From: a virus
Virus record (IMG/VR): IMGVR_UViG_3300014914_000026
Span: 1 to 30,061 of that record
Direction: 5' to 3' (one strand)
DNA: 30,061 nucleotides
The notes under the pieces are model-generated. The model saw only the letters and a list, made by a program, of their open reading frames with translations. It had not been told where the DNA came from and did no database searches. Shown one piece after another: positions 5,368 to 13,900 of the stretch. Each line of letters opens with the position of its first letter. The first letter of the stretch is position 1. Both the position numbers and the translations under genes were made by a program.

Positions 5368-8300
5368 GTGGGTTGGCTTAGTGGATGGCAATATAGAAAA
5401 AGCCATGAAATAGAAGGCTCTACTGCTGGTGCGGTTACAGATTATCAGATAGGTATTAAAGTTTATAGAAGCACAGGGACAGATGGAACTGAAACAGAGA
5501 GTCTAATAACATGGGGTGTTGTATATGTTGGAACTAAATGTAGAGAAGATTTTGGAGACATAAGATTCACAGCAGATGATGGTGAAACCCTCTTAGACTA
5601 TTACATGGAGGAATATGAGTATGGTTCTTGGGCTAAATTCTGGGTGAAGATACCTTCTATACCTGCTAGTCCTGACTCTGTTACTATATATGTTTATTAT
5701 GGAAACTCTGATGCGACATATTCAGGAAGTGGAGAAGATACTTTCCAATTCTATGAAGATTTTGAAGATGGAACTTTGGGTTCTACACCTCCAGGCTGGA
5801 CTGTAGAAGGAAGTAGTGGAGACTATTTCCATGTGGATGACACTCATGTAAAGCAGGGTAGCAAAAGCGGTAAGTTACATGAAGATGGTGATGGAGAAGA
5901 ACTATCAGTTAAAGCTCATAAACATGAGACATCTACTGGTGGAGGAGCGGTTGTCCATGCCTGGATGATATTCAGCGGAGATAGGTCTGCCATAGCAGGA
6001 CTGGAACCTGGAGGATCAACCTCAGATTACTATGCCTCATACCTCCTATGTAGAGATGACAAAGACGACTGGAGACGTAACTCTGGTGGAACATTTTACA
6101 CGATTACAGAGTTCTCGGCTCCTTCAGACTTGGTGTGGTATAGACTGGAGATTTATCATCGCCCATCAGATGGTAAAGTTAAATATGTAAAGGATAGAAC
6201 CGAGGAATCAGATTGGGTTGATCCAAGAAGCTCTTGGAGTGAGATAGATGGAGTCCTTTTAAAAAGCCACTATAGGTATCCTGCTGACTCATGGTGGGAT
6301 CAAATCTATATTAGAAAGTATATAGACCCTGAGCCTAGTCATGGTTCCTGGGGAAGTGAGGAAACCTCTGGAGTATCTTATGTTCAGGAAATAACTGATG
6401 TAGGAAAAGTAGGAGATGCGTTATCAAGGGGAATAATTGATGTGGAAAAAGATTCGGGAAAGAGTGTAGATAGCTTAGTTCGTATTGTTGCTTTTCATAA
6501 AAGTGTTGTTGATATTGGTAAAGGTGTTGATAGTTTGAGTAAGTTTGTGGAATATTATAGAAGTTATATGGATGTGGGGAAAGGTTTAGATTCACTTAGT
6601 CTTACTGTTAATTATGTTAGGAGTTTTATTGATGTGAGTAAAGGATTAGATTACATTAGTATGTTTAGAGAAGTGTATAGAGATGTTATGGATAGAGTTT
6701 ATGGTGAGTTTTGGTTATCGACTTTTAGAGGAAAATCATTTTATGAAACTGTGAAAAGTGTTGATTTCATATCTAAGGATTATGATGGAAGACTAAGAGA
6801 TTCTGTTTTAGGTATAGATACTATTGGAAGAGATTTTGAGAAAGTCTATATTGATTATGGAATGGTCGCTGATTTTATCTCTAAAAGACCTCTTAAAAGT
6901 TTGGTTGATAGCTCTTTAGCTGTTGATTATTTTGAGAAGGTTGTAGAGTTTGTTAGAACGCTTTTTGATACTGGGGTTTCATCAGATTATCTTAAGAAGG
7001 AAATTGGAAAGTTAGCTAAAGATGTTGGAAAGACTGTTGATTATGTGGAGAAAACTCCAGCTAAGGTGTTAGTTGATACAAGTAGGATAATTGATTGGTA
7101 TAGTAAGTTTGCCTCTAAAATATTTTTCGATACATTTATTTCATTAGATTATCTTAGGAAAACTCCTGCTAAAAAGGTTGTTGATGTTGGGAAGGTTTCA
7201 GATTGGTATTGTAAGCTGGTTTCAGAATCCTTAATTGACACTTGTAAAGGTGTTGATTGGTATAGTAAAACTTCAACATTCTACAGAAGCTTTACAGATA
7301 TAGGCAAAACTGTAGATTACATAGAAAAAATGTCCATGAAGGCTCTCCTTGATATTGTTAAAAACATTGATTGGTTTACTAAGACTGCTATATTCTACAG
7401 GAACTTGTATGAGTTTGTAAATACCTCTGATTATTTAGCTAAAGATGTGCTTAGAAGTTTCCTTGATTATGCTGTTGGTGAGTTTTTGATTTCAAGTCTT
7501 CGTGGTAAGACCTTCAGGGAGACAATTAGAACTTTTGATTATCTATATAGAAACATTCTAAAAGTTTATGTTGATATTGGTAGAGCTTCTGATTACTTGA
7601 GAAAAGATAGAACCAAACCCATAAGTGATGTCTTTAAGGTTTTGGATTATGTTAAAAAGGAATCATTAAAATGTTTTGTTGATATAGGGAGGTCAGTTGA
7701 TTTCTTGTATAAAGAGTTCTTGAAAAGGACTTTTGATTCTGTGAGCGTTACTGATTGGTTTTTAAAGTTTGCTGTGAAGTTGTTTAGGGATGTTGTTTTA
7801 GGAAGGGATTGGTCTCTTAGAGATTCGCTTAAAGTCTTGTTGGAATTATGTAAAGGTTTAGACTATTTGAGTAGAGACACCACTAAGAGCTATTTGGATT
7901 ATAGTATATGTTCAGATTTTGTTTTGTTAGATATTGTGAAGTCCTTAGTTGAAGTTAGTAGAAGCTTTGACTATACCAGTAAAAGTATTCTTAGGAATTT
8001 CATTGATTATGCTTATGGTGAGCATTTCTTATCGACATTAAAGGGAAAGGAACTTAAAGATTATGTGAAAGTTTTTGATATTCTAAGTAGGGATTACTTG
8101 AAACTATTTTTTGACTTAATGAAGGGTGTTGATTTTATATATAAAGATTATGGCAAGAGGTTTGAGGAGTCCATTATAGGTGTAGATTTTGTTGAGAAAG
8201 GTTTTGGAATAAGACTTGAAGAGACAACAAAAGTGTATGAAAAAATTAATAGAGATATTTTGAAGAGCCTAATAGATTTGGGTAGGTCTCTTGAGCTATT

Positions 8301-8952
8301 TTACAAGGATGTGATTAAGAGTGTAATTGAGTATGTTAGTATATCAGATTACCTTAGTAAGGGTATTTCTAGAATTTTTGAGTTTGAAGCTCCTGTAGTT
8401 GGATATGTCTATCATATAAGAGGTAAGGGTTTCTATGAGACTGTAGGTGTTTCGGATAGAAGTATGATAGATGTAAACAAAAGATTTGTGGAATCTTTGA
8501 AACTTATTGAGAAAATGGCTAAGGATTATTCAACTTTGATAGATTTGGAAGTTTTGGGGAAAGGATTTACATCTAAGGATGTTACAAGTTCAATTATTGA
8601 GTTTGGAAGGGTATTAGAGCCTATTTTTAGTAGAGATATTTTAAGAGCTTTTAAGGAGTGGATTATTGTAAGAGATAAATACTGGAGAAAGATCATTGTT
8701 ACACTTGTAGATTATATACTGGATACTGGTGGAGTGGCAAGAGGTGTATCGAGACCTCTTAGGGATAAGGGTAAGGGAGTAGATGTTTTGACTAAAGTGG
8801 CTTATACGCTTGCTGGTCAAGATGTTAGAAGAGTTTACTGGCATAAGGTTTGGGGGGATATTATAGAGCCATCTGACCATAACTTAAATATAGAGGCTTG
8901 TAAAGTTATTCTTGAGGCGATGAAAAGAGTTAAAGATAAGTTGGGTGAATAG
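5368..8952 (+). CDS. Giant DUF2341/lectin fibre protein with tandem repeats
   Basis: A 1194-residue protein starting at GTG (no in-frame ATG nearby). Residues about 5-125 fit DUF2341: W-YR, DYQIGIKVYR, DIRFTADDGETLLDYYMEE, AKFWVKIPSIPASPDSVTIYVYYGN. Residues about 128-322 look like a concanavalin-type lectin domain (FYEDFEDGTLGSTPPGW, then many short strands). From about 335 to 1140 the chain is built of some 40 degenerate repeats of 18-20 residues with the pattern D-(I/V)-G+-x-x-D-(Y/W)-(L/I)-x-K. Four longer insertions, YGEF-LST-RGK-F-ET, recur near residues 445, 701, 881 and 1010. The end (WGDIIEPSDHNLNIEA) shares a motif with the 113-aa protein downstream. This should be a long terminal fibre; binding to host glycan is inferred from the lectin-like head. 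Confidence 0.8.
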   Translation: MGWLSGWQYRKSHEIEGSTAGAVTDYQIGIKVYRSTGTDGTETESLITWGVVYVGTKCREDFGDIRFTADDGETLLDYYMEEYEYGSWAKFWVKIPSIPASPDSVTIYVYYGNSDATYSGSGEDTFQFYEDFEDGTLGSTPPGWTVEGSSGDYFHVDDTHVKQGSKSGKLHEDGDGEELSVKAHKHETSTGGGAVVHAWMIFSGDRSAIAGLEPGGSTSDYYASYLLCRDDKDDWRRNSGGTFYTITEFSAPSDLVWYRLEIYHRPSDGKVKYVKDRTEESDWVDPRSSWSEIDGVLLKSHYRYPADSWWDQIYIRKYIDPEPSHGSWGSEETSGVSYVQEITDVGKVGDALSRGIIDVEKDSGKSVDSLVRIVAFHKSVVDIGKGVDSLSKFVEYYRSYMDVGKGLDSLSLTVNYVRSFIDVSKGLDYISMFREVYRDVMDRVYGEFWLSTFRGKSFYETVKSVDFISKDYDGRLRDSVLGIDTIGRDFEKVYIDYGMVADFISKRPLKSLVDSSLAVDYFEKVVEFVRTLFDTGVSSDYLKKEIGKLAKDVGKTVDYVEKTPAKVLVDTSRIIDWYSKFASKIFFDTFISLDYLRKTPAKKVVDVGKVSDWYCKLVSESLIDTCKGVDWYSKTSTFYRSFTDIGKTVDYIEKMSMKALLDIVKNIDWFTKTAIFYRNLYEFVNTSDYLAKDVLRSFLDYAVGEFLISSLRGKTFRETIRTFDYLYRNILKVYVDIGRASDYLRKDRTKPISDVFKVLDYVKKESLKCFVDIGRSVDFLYKEFLKRTFDSVSVTDWFLKFAVKLFRDVVLGRDWSLRDSLKVLLELCKGLDYLSRDTTKSYLDYSICSDFVLLDIVKSLVEVSRSFDYTSKSILRNFIDYAYGEHFLSTLKGKELKDYVKVFDILSRDYLKLFFDLMKGVDFIYKDYGKRFEESIIGVDFVEKGFGIRLEETTKVYEKINRDILKSLIDLGRSLELFYKDVIKSVIEYVSISDYLSKGISRIFEFEAPVVGYVYHIRGKGFYETVGVSDRSMIDVNKRFVESLKLIEKMAKDYSTLIDLEVLGKGFTSKDVTSSIIEFGRVLEPIFSRDILRAFKEWIIVRDKYWRKIIVTLVDYILDTGGVARGVSRPLRDKGKGVDVLTKVAYTLAGQDVRRVYWHKVWGDIIEPSDHNLNIEACKVILEAMKRVKDKLGE

Positions 8953-8954
8953 GG

Positions 8955-9089
8955 ATGAAGGATTTAATTGCTAAGTTGATGTTGCTATATTTATATGCTA
9001 AACCAGAGGGAAGTCGAAGTTGGCTTCATTTAAAGTTTGGTGTTAAGAAGATATTAGAGGTGTTAGAGAAGGATGGGAAGCTTGAGTGA
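8955..9089 (+). CDS. Small hypothetical protein (44 aa)
   Basis: ATG at 8955 follows the fibre gene stop by two bases, and its end overlaps the start of the next gene by 17 bases. The peptide is helical with a hydrophobic N terminus (LIAKLMLLYLYA) and a helix-turn-helix-like second half (GVKKILEVLEKDGKLE), resembling half of a winged-helix domain. The continuous operon spacing supports it; no function can be given. Confidence 0.45.
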   Translation: MKDLIAKLMLLYLYAKPEGSRSWLHLKFGVKKILEVLEKDGKLE

Positions 9090-9414
9090 AAAGATAAGCA
9101 ATCTGGAGGATTTGATTTCAAAGATGGAGTATGTAGAGGAAGGAGACTATGTATTTGCCAAGCATATTAATAATTTAAATGAAGCAAGTAAAATTGTTTT
9201 AGATTTCTGTAAGGAGGCTTATGATAAGTATAAGGAGAAGACTGGGGAGACTTTAGATGATGTAGAATTATGGCTTTATTTAGCTGAGAATAGAATTAAT
9301 ATGATGCGTTCTGTTAAGTATGGTGATATTGTTTTGACTAAAGATCATAACTTGATTATTGATAGTTTAAAGCCTTTGGAATTGGTTTTGAGAAGGCTTG
9401 AACAAAAACTTTAG
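9073..9414 (+). CDS. Fibre-associated protein with two DHN-type motifs
   Basis: A 113-residue, mostly helical protein. It contains two copies of one motif: EEGDYVFAKHINNLNEA (about 21-37) and KYGDIVLTKDHNLIIDSL (about 82-99). The second closely matches the C terminus of the 1194-aa fibre (WGDIIEPSDHNLNIEA), and a related form occurs at the start of the 112-aa protein at 10490-10828. I take this as a conserved oligomerisation or attachment helix of virion fibre proteins. It is the last gene of the rightward fibre operon; its stop meets the convergent glycosyltransferase gene with a four-base overlap. Confidence 0.7.
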   Translation: MGSLSEKISNLEDLISKMEYVEEGDYVFAKHINNLNEASKIVLDFCKEAYDKYKEKTGETLDDVELWLYLAENRINMMRSVKYGDIVLTKDHNLIIDSLKPLELVLRRLEQKL

Positions 9415-10493
9415 AGGTATATTTTGACTACATCTCTTAATTTTTCACCTATTTTGTCCCAAGTTAAGTTGGGTCTTATGAATTTTTCTATGTGTTCCTT
9501 TACTTTTGCTTTGTATTCTTCATAATTGTTGAAGATTTCTATAGTTCTATCTACTGCTTTATCAATTATCATTTCAACCCCATATCCTATATGAATTGGA
9601 TTTGATGGTAAGACTTTATCGCTCTTTTTTGAGGGAATTAATGACCATTCAGGCATGTATTCCTCCCATGCTCCACCTTTTGCTCCTATTACTGGAACCC
9701 CTCTTGTTAGTGCTTCCATAGGTGGATGTTCCCACCCTCCTCCTCTTGATGTTAATGCGTATAGATCGCATAGATCGAAGAGTTCCATTTTTTGTTGTTC
9801 TGTAAGCCATCCAGATAATACTCTTCCTTCCATTTGGTATTTGGGTTTTCCTTTTTTGTATTCGATTGTTTCTGGGAAGTATCCTACAGCGTTTGCTGAT
9901 TTTACTACAAGTAGAACATTATTGTATTCTTTAAGTAGAGCTTGATAGTATCTTAGTAGTATGTCAAGTCCTTTCCTATATGGGCTATGAACTATGAAGC
10001 TTAGTATTAGTTTTAGGTTTCTTCGTTCCTTGAGTTTTGCTAAATGTTCAAATAGATTTGGAGGTTGTTTAGGGGCATCTATCCATTGTTCATCTATTCC
10101 ATGAGGTATTACATGAACTGGTTTTTTAACTCCTGATTTTATGTATGTTTCCTTAGATTTTTTGGATGGAACTATGAAGGCTTTTGCGTATTTAGTTAAT
10201 TTTACTGCGTATGGTGATAGTCTATCTGTATCTGCTACATCTACTCCTATTAATCCTGATGACCGACTAACTTTCTGTGCTAGTCTTTTTTCTAATTTTT
10301 GGAATAGGTAGAAGTATGGTTGTATTATTATTAGAGGTCTTGTGGTCATTGATATGTAAGGAAATGCTAGTTCATCTATTAGTTCTATTCTATAGTATTT
10401 TTTGAGTTGTTCATAATGTTTCATTCCAATTACATTAAAGCTAACTTTGTGATAAAAGGGAAACACATACCAAATTGATGTCGCTCTCATCAT
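9411..10493 (-). CDS. Glycosyltransferase, GT-B fold (GT4-like)
   Basis: A 360-residue protein. The C-terminal half is a GT-B donor domain: HSPYRKGLDILL (about 169-180, with R173/K174 for donor phosphates), VLSGWLTEQQKMELFDLCDLYALTS (about 225-249), GGGWEHPPMEALTRGVPVIG (251-270). In the usual EX7E element the first Glu position is Gly252 while E255 and E260 remain, so the donor site is slightly unusual. The N-terminal half has VIPHGID (128-134), typical of the linker in this family. It ends the 9-kb virion operon, overlapping the previous gene by ATGA. Rudiviruses are known to encode such enzymes; glycosylation of virion proteins is the usual inference. The sugar and acceptor are unknown. 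Confidence 0.9.
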   Translation of the reverse strand: MMRATSIWYVFPFYHKVSFNVIGMKHYEQLKKYYRIELIDELAFPYISMTTRPLIIIQPYFYLFQKLEKRLAQKVSRSSGLIGVDVADTDRLSPYAVKLTKYAKAFIVPSKKSKETYIKSGVKKPVHVIPHGIDEQWIDAPKQPPNLFEHLAKLKERRNLKLILSFIVHSPYRKGLDILLRYYQALLKEYNNVLLVVKSANAVGYFPETIEYKKGKPKYQMEGRVLSGWLTEQQKMELFDLCDLYALTSRGGGWEHPPMEALTRGVPVIGAKGGAWEEYMPEWSLIPSKKSDKVLPSNPIHIGYGVEMIIDKAVDRTIEIFNNYEEYKAKVKEHIEKFIRPNLTWDKIGEKLRDVVKIYL

Positions 10494-10828
10494 AGTCTTA
10501 TGGCATACCAGTATATTTTAACGTTATCGCTTCCAGATGGAGGAGGCGATGAATAATGAACTATTATCTCTGTGTCGGTTACTTCGTAATGGCTATATCC
10601 TGAAGCGTCTTGACTTCCAGCCCCAATTATAGCGATAGTGGGTTTGGCTGATAAGCCGTGTGGAATATGAAACTCTGTTTTGGCTCCATCTCCTGAGAAT
10701 ACTGCTAATCCACCATTTCTCTCTATTGGTGCTCTCTTATCAAGCTCCTCTAAAGCATCTACTACTGCGTTCCATTCCTCTGGTGTCAATATTTCAGTTC
10801 CTTTATATGTTAGACCCCACTTACTCAT
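10490..10828 (-). CDS. Virion fibre-type protein (112 aa)
   Basis: Residues about 9-31 (GTEILTPEEWNAVVDALEEL) resemble the DHN motif helix of the fibre proteins at 5368-9414. The remainder is a beta domain with GLAVFSGDGAKTEFHIPHGL, KPTIAIIGAGSQDASG, EVTDTEIIVHYSSPPPSGSD and a final KIYWYAIRL, a layout common in phage and archaeal-virus tip or fibre proteins. The ribosome-binding site AGGAGGTAG is the 3' end of the preceding small gene. It lies downstream of the 1524-aa virion protein and just before a glycosyltransferase, so it is probably a virion component. Confidence 0.72.
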   Translation of the reverse strand: MSKWGLTYKGTEILTPEEWNAVVDALEELDKRAPIERNGGLAVFSGDGAKTEFHIPHGLSAKPTIAIIGAGSQDASGYSHYEVTDTEIIVHYSSPPPSGSDNVKIYWYAIRL

Positions 10829-10833
10829 ATTTT

Positions 10834-10986
10834 CTACCTCCTCCTAAGTGGTCTTGGAGTTAAAGGTTGAGGTGATGATGTTCCTCCTACTTGTTGAGGT
10901 TGTATTTTTATATTTTGTGAGATTGATTTCTCTATCTCTTTTAGGGTTTGTATGAAGTTTTCAATGTGTTTATCCTTCTGGGACAT
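10834..10986 (-). CDS. Small hypothetical protein between virion genes (50 aa)
   Basis: ATG at 10986 lies three bases after the stop of the 1524-aa gene. The first 28 residues (KDKHIENFIQTLKEIEKSIS) form a charged helix; the second half is Pro, Gln and Gly rich and ends in RPLRRR. Its stop region supplies the ribosome-binding site of the next gene, and it fills an otherwise empty 160-base gap in an operon with no other gaps. Function unknown; a minor virion or assembly factor is possible. Confidence 0.6.
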   Translation of the reverse strand: MSQKDKHIENFIQTLKEIEKSISQNIKIQPQQVGGTSSPQPLTPRPLRRR

Positions 10987-10989
10987 TCT

Positions 10990-13900
10990 CTACATCCCCC
11001 TTTGTCTTCTTGCTAAGTATCTTGCTCTTCTCATTCCTCCTATGGCTTTATAGAACATTATCTCATAATCATCAAGACCCCATTCTTTAAGTGCTTCAAG
11101 TTCTTTGACAAACTCTTCTTCTGTTATTATTCCACTTGCGAAGTCTGATAGTAGCTCAGTTATGTATCTTCTGACTTCATCCATTATTGGTTTGAGCCTT
11201 ATGAACTGCTCCCACATTGCCTTCAGGACATTCTTTGTTTCTTCATCTACTGGTAGAGCGTCAATCATCTTGTATAATTGTCCGAGGGCGTATGACCTTG
11301 CTTGTGGTGAATACTCTGATAGCATCACCATTCTATCTACATCGCCTACCAGTTCTCTAAAGGCTCTATAGTGTCTTTCGTATCTTGAGGATGTCAGCAT
11401 TAGTTCTAGTTCTTTGTCTGTGTATCCGAAGTTCTTTAGCTGGTTTAGTATCTTTTTGTAGTCGTCTTCTGTTATTATGAAGTAAACATATAGGTCTTCT
11501 GCTCTTGAAATCATCTTCTTTACTTCGTCCATTATGGGTCTGAGGTCTATGTATTCAGCCCATATTGGTTGCCACTTCTCAGGTATCCTTTTAGCTTTGA
11601 CTACATCATCAAAGTATTCTCTTGCTTTTGGTATGTATTCTGATATTGTTGCGAGCATAGATGGTGTGGGTATGTATTCTCTCATTGATTGTCTTGCTTG
11701 AAGTATCATTTCTTCGAGTTCTACTCTTAGTTTCAGTATCTCCATTTCTTTATCTGTGAAGTTTATCATTTCCATGTATTCCTTAATCTTGCTTTCTATG
11801 TCCTCTGGTATCTTTATGTAGATTAAGGCTCTTCTGTAGGTGGTTAGAAGGCTCTTAATATCGTCAGCAATCGGCCTTATTTCGATATATTGCTTCCAAA
11901 TGGGCTTCCATTCATCTGGGACTAGTCTCTCGGTTAGGGCTTTGTCGATTAGGTCTTCCTTGATTACAAGGTATTCAGAGAGGGTGGCAAGCTGAGTTGG
12001 GGTGGGGATGTATTCCCTTATCGCTATGTTTACCATTCGGTCTAGAACTCCCTTTATGAACTCCTTTTCATAGTCTGTTAGTTTGGCTTTTTCTCCAACA
12101 TAATCTGCGAGTGCTTCTACATCCTCCCTTTTTACTACTCCAGTTGTAACTCTATACATCACATATCCAAGCCATCTTTGTGTCCAATACCTGACTCTTC
12201 TTATTGTGTAGATGTCTCTCCAGATGTTTAAGGAGTTTATGTATGCTGAGTAGTATTCCTCCACGAAGGCAAGTTTAAGTTCATCTGGTAGTTTTACTCC
12301 TGTTATTTTTTCATAATCCTTTGCGAAGAACTCATTTATTTTTTCGATTATGCCTGTTAGCTTCTCTTTGAACTCTTCATAGTTTTGTATGATGAATTCT
12401 GAATAGCCTCTGCTAAGGTCTCTTACTGTGTCTCTTAGTATGTCTAATGCTCTATCCATTAAGGCTCTAAGTTCAAGTAGTTTCCTTTCTGGAGGTAGAT
12501 ACATAACTGGATAGTTTACCCATCCAGTAACCCATTTGTTTTCTGAGGTGTCGAAGTATGAAACTTTGAAGCTTGCTGTTATGAAACCTGCGAGTAGTTT
12601 TTCAAGAGCGTTTATATTCCAAAAGCCTTCTTTGAATAGGTTGATGAATCCAGTCCTTAGTAGTGTTCTTTCATCTACTAAGGTGTTTATAGTTTCTGCT
12701 ACTGCTGTTAGAGGAACCCAATCTGGATGGAGACCTGTTGCCTGTAGGGTTCTTGAGAATAGTGATAGGTCGAGCTTTATTTCTGAGCTTGCTGATGGCT
12801 CTATTAGTTTCTCTCTAAAGGCTGATACTGGGGAAGTTATCTTGACTCCCCTTTCAGATAATATATTGTAGAGACCCCATCGGGTCATCCATCGCTGATC
12901 AATCTTTGTGGGTATGTCTGCGAGGGTATCTATCACTATAAGGTTGTCCGATGTGAAGCCTTTAATCCATGAGAATCTGGCATAGTCATGCCATTTCATG
13001 TAGGTCTTAAGAGCATCAAATAGCTTTGAGTATTTGAAGTTAAGTTCTATTGGTGCTATTGGTGTGAAGGCTCCTATTGTTTGTGCTACTTTCTCTAATG
13101 CTCTTCTCTCAGAGTCGGATATTGAGACCCATAGCATACCGCTTATACCTCTTGATATGAAGCTCCAGAGTCTTTCTGGGGAGGCGTATCTGAAGTGTAG
13201 GAGGTAGTAGAGATAGGCTATGTCTGGAATCATGCCTTGGGTTTGTATTGCCTTAGTAAAGTCTTCAAGTGAGTAGAATAGGTCTCTAACCATCATTCTA
13301 CATAGCTCTGAGGATGTGGGGAGCTTATGGACTAGACTCAAGGGTATGTTTCTGAATGTTCCGAATCTGTCTTTGACTTTGATCCACATATCTGGTGTGT
13401 ATTTGAAGAACCAGTCTAAAGTTACATCAGAATGTCCATAGATTGATAGGAAGAATTTTGCGATTTTGAGGATTTCCTTATACCTTTCTGTTGGTTTAAC
13501 TTCTCTGATTACACCTGTTGTTGGGTCTTTCTGTATTATGTAAGCCATGTTCCTTCTCAGGAACTCTATTATCTCATCATCTCTGGGAGCTATTATTGGG
13601 AGAACATTTCTCAACCAGTAGTTTATGAGCCTTCCAATAGGTCTTGTCAGCCATATAGCATATCCATATATCATACCTCGCCCTAGTTCATCCATCCATC
13701 TTCCAATATTAGTTGCGAATGTGTATAGTGAAGCCCCTATAATCTTTGATATGTCGATTTCAGTCTCATAGCCTATACCGAGAGGCTTTAGACTGATTTT
13801 ATGTTTCCATCCAAGTTCACCTATAGACCTTGCTACACCTCTCATTACCCATTGAGCCATTCTGAGGGGTATTTGAGCATAGAAGGGTATCCATGATACA

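Noticed and set aside
5293-5406. N-terminal extension of the 193-aa fibre-type protein
   Set aside because: It would run through the shared TATA and the GAGGAGGT site and gives a low-complexity Ser/Pro stretch; ATG 5292 is the better start.
6335-6595. Minus-strand frame rich in Tyr, His and Gln
   Set aside because: It is opposite the repeat region of the giant fibre, and its odd composition comes from the repeats.
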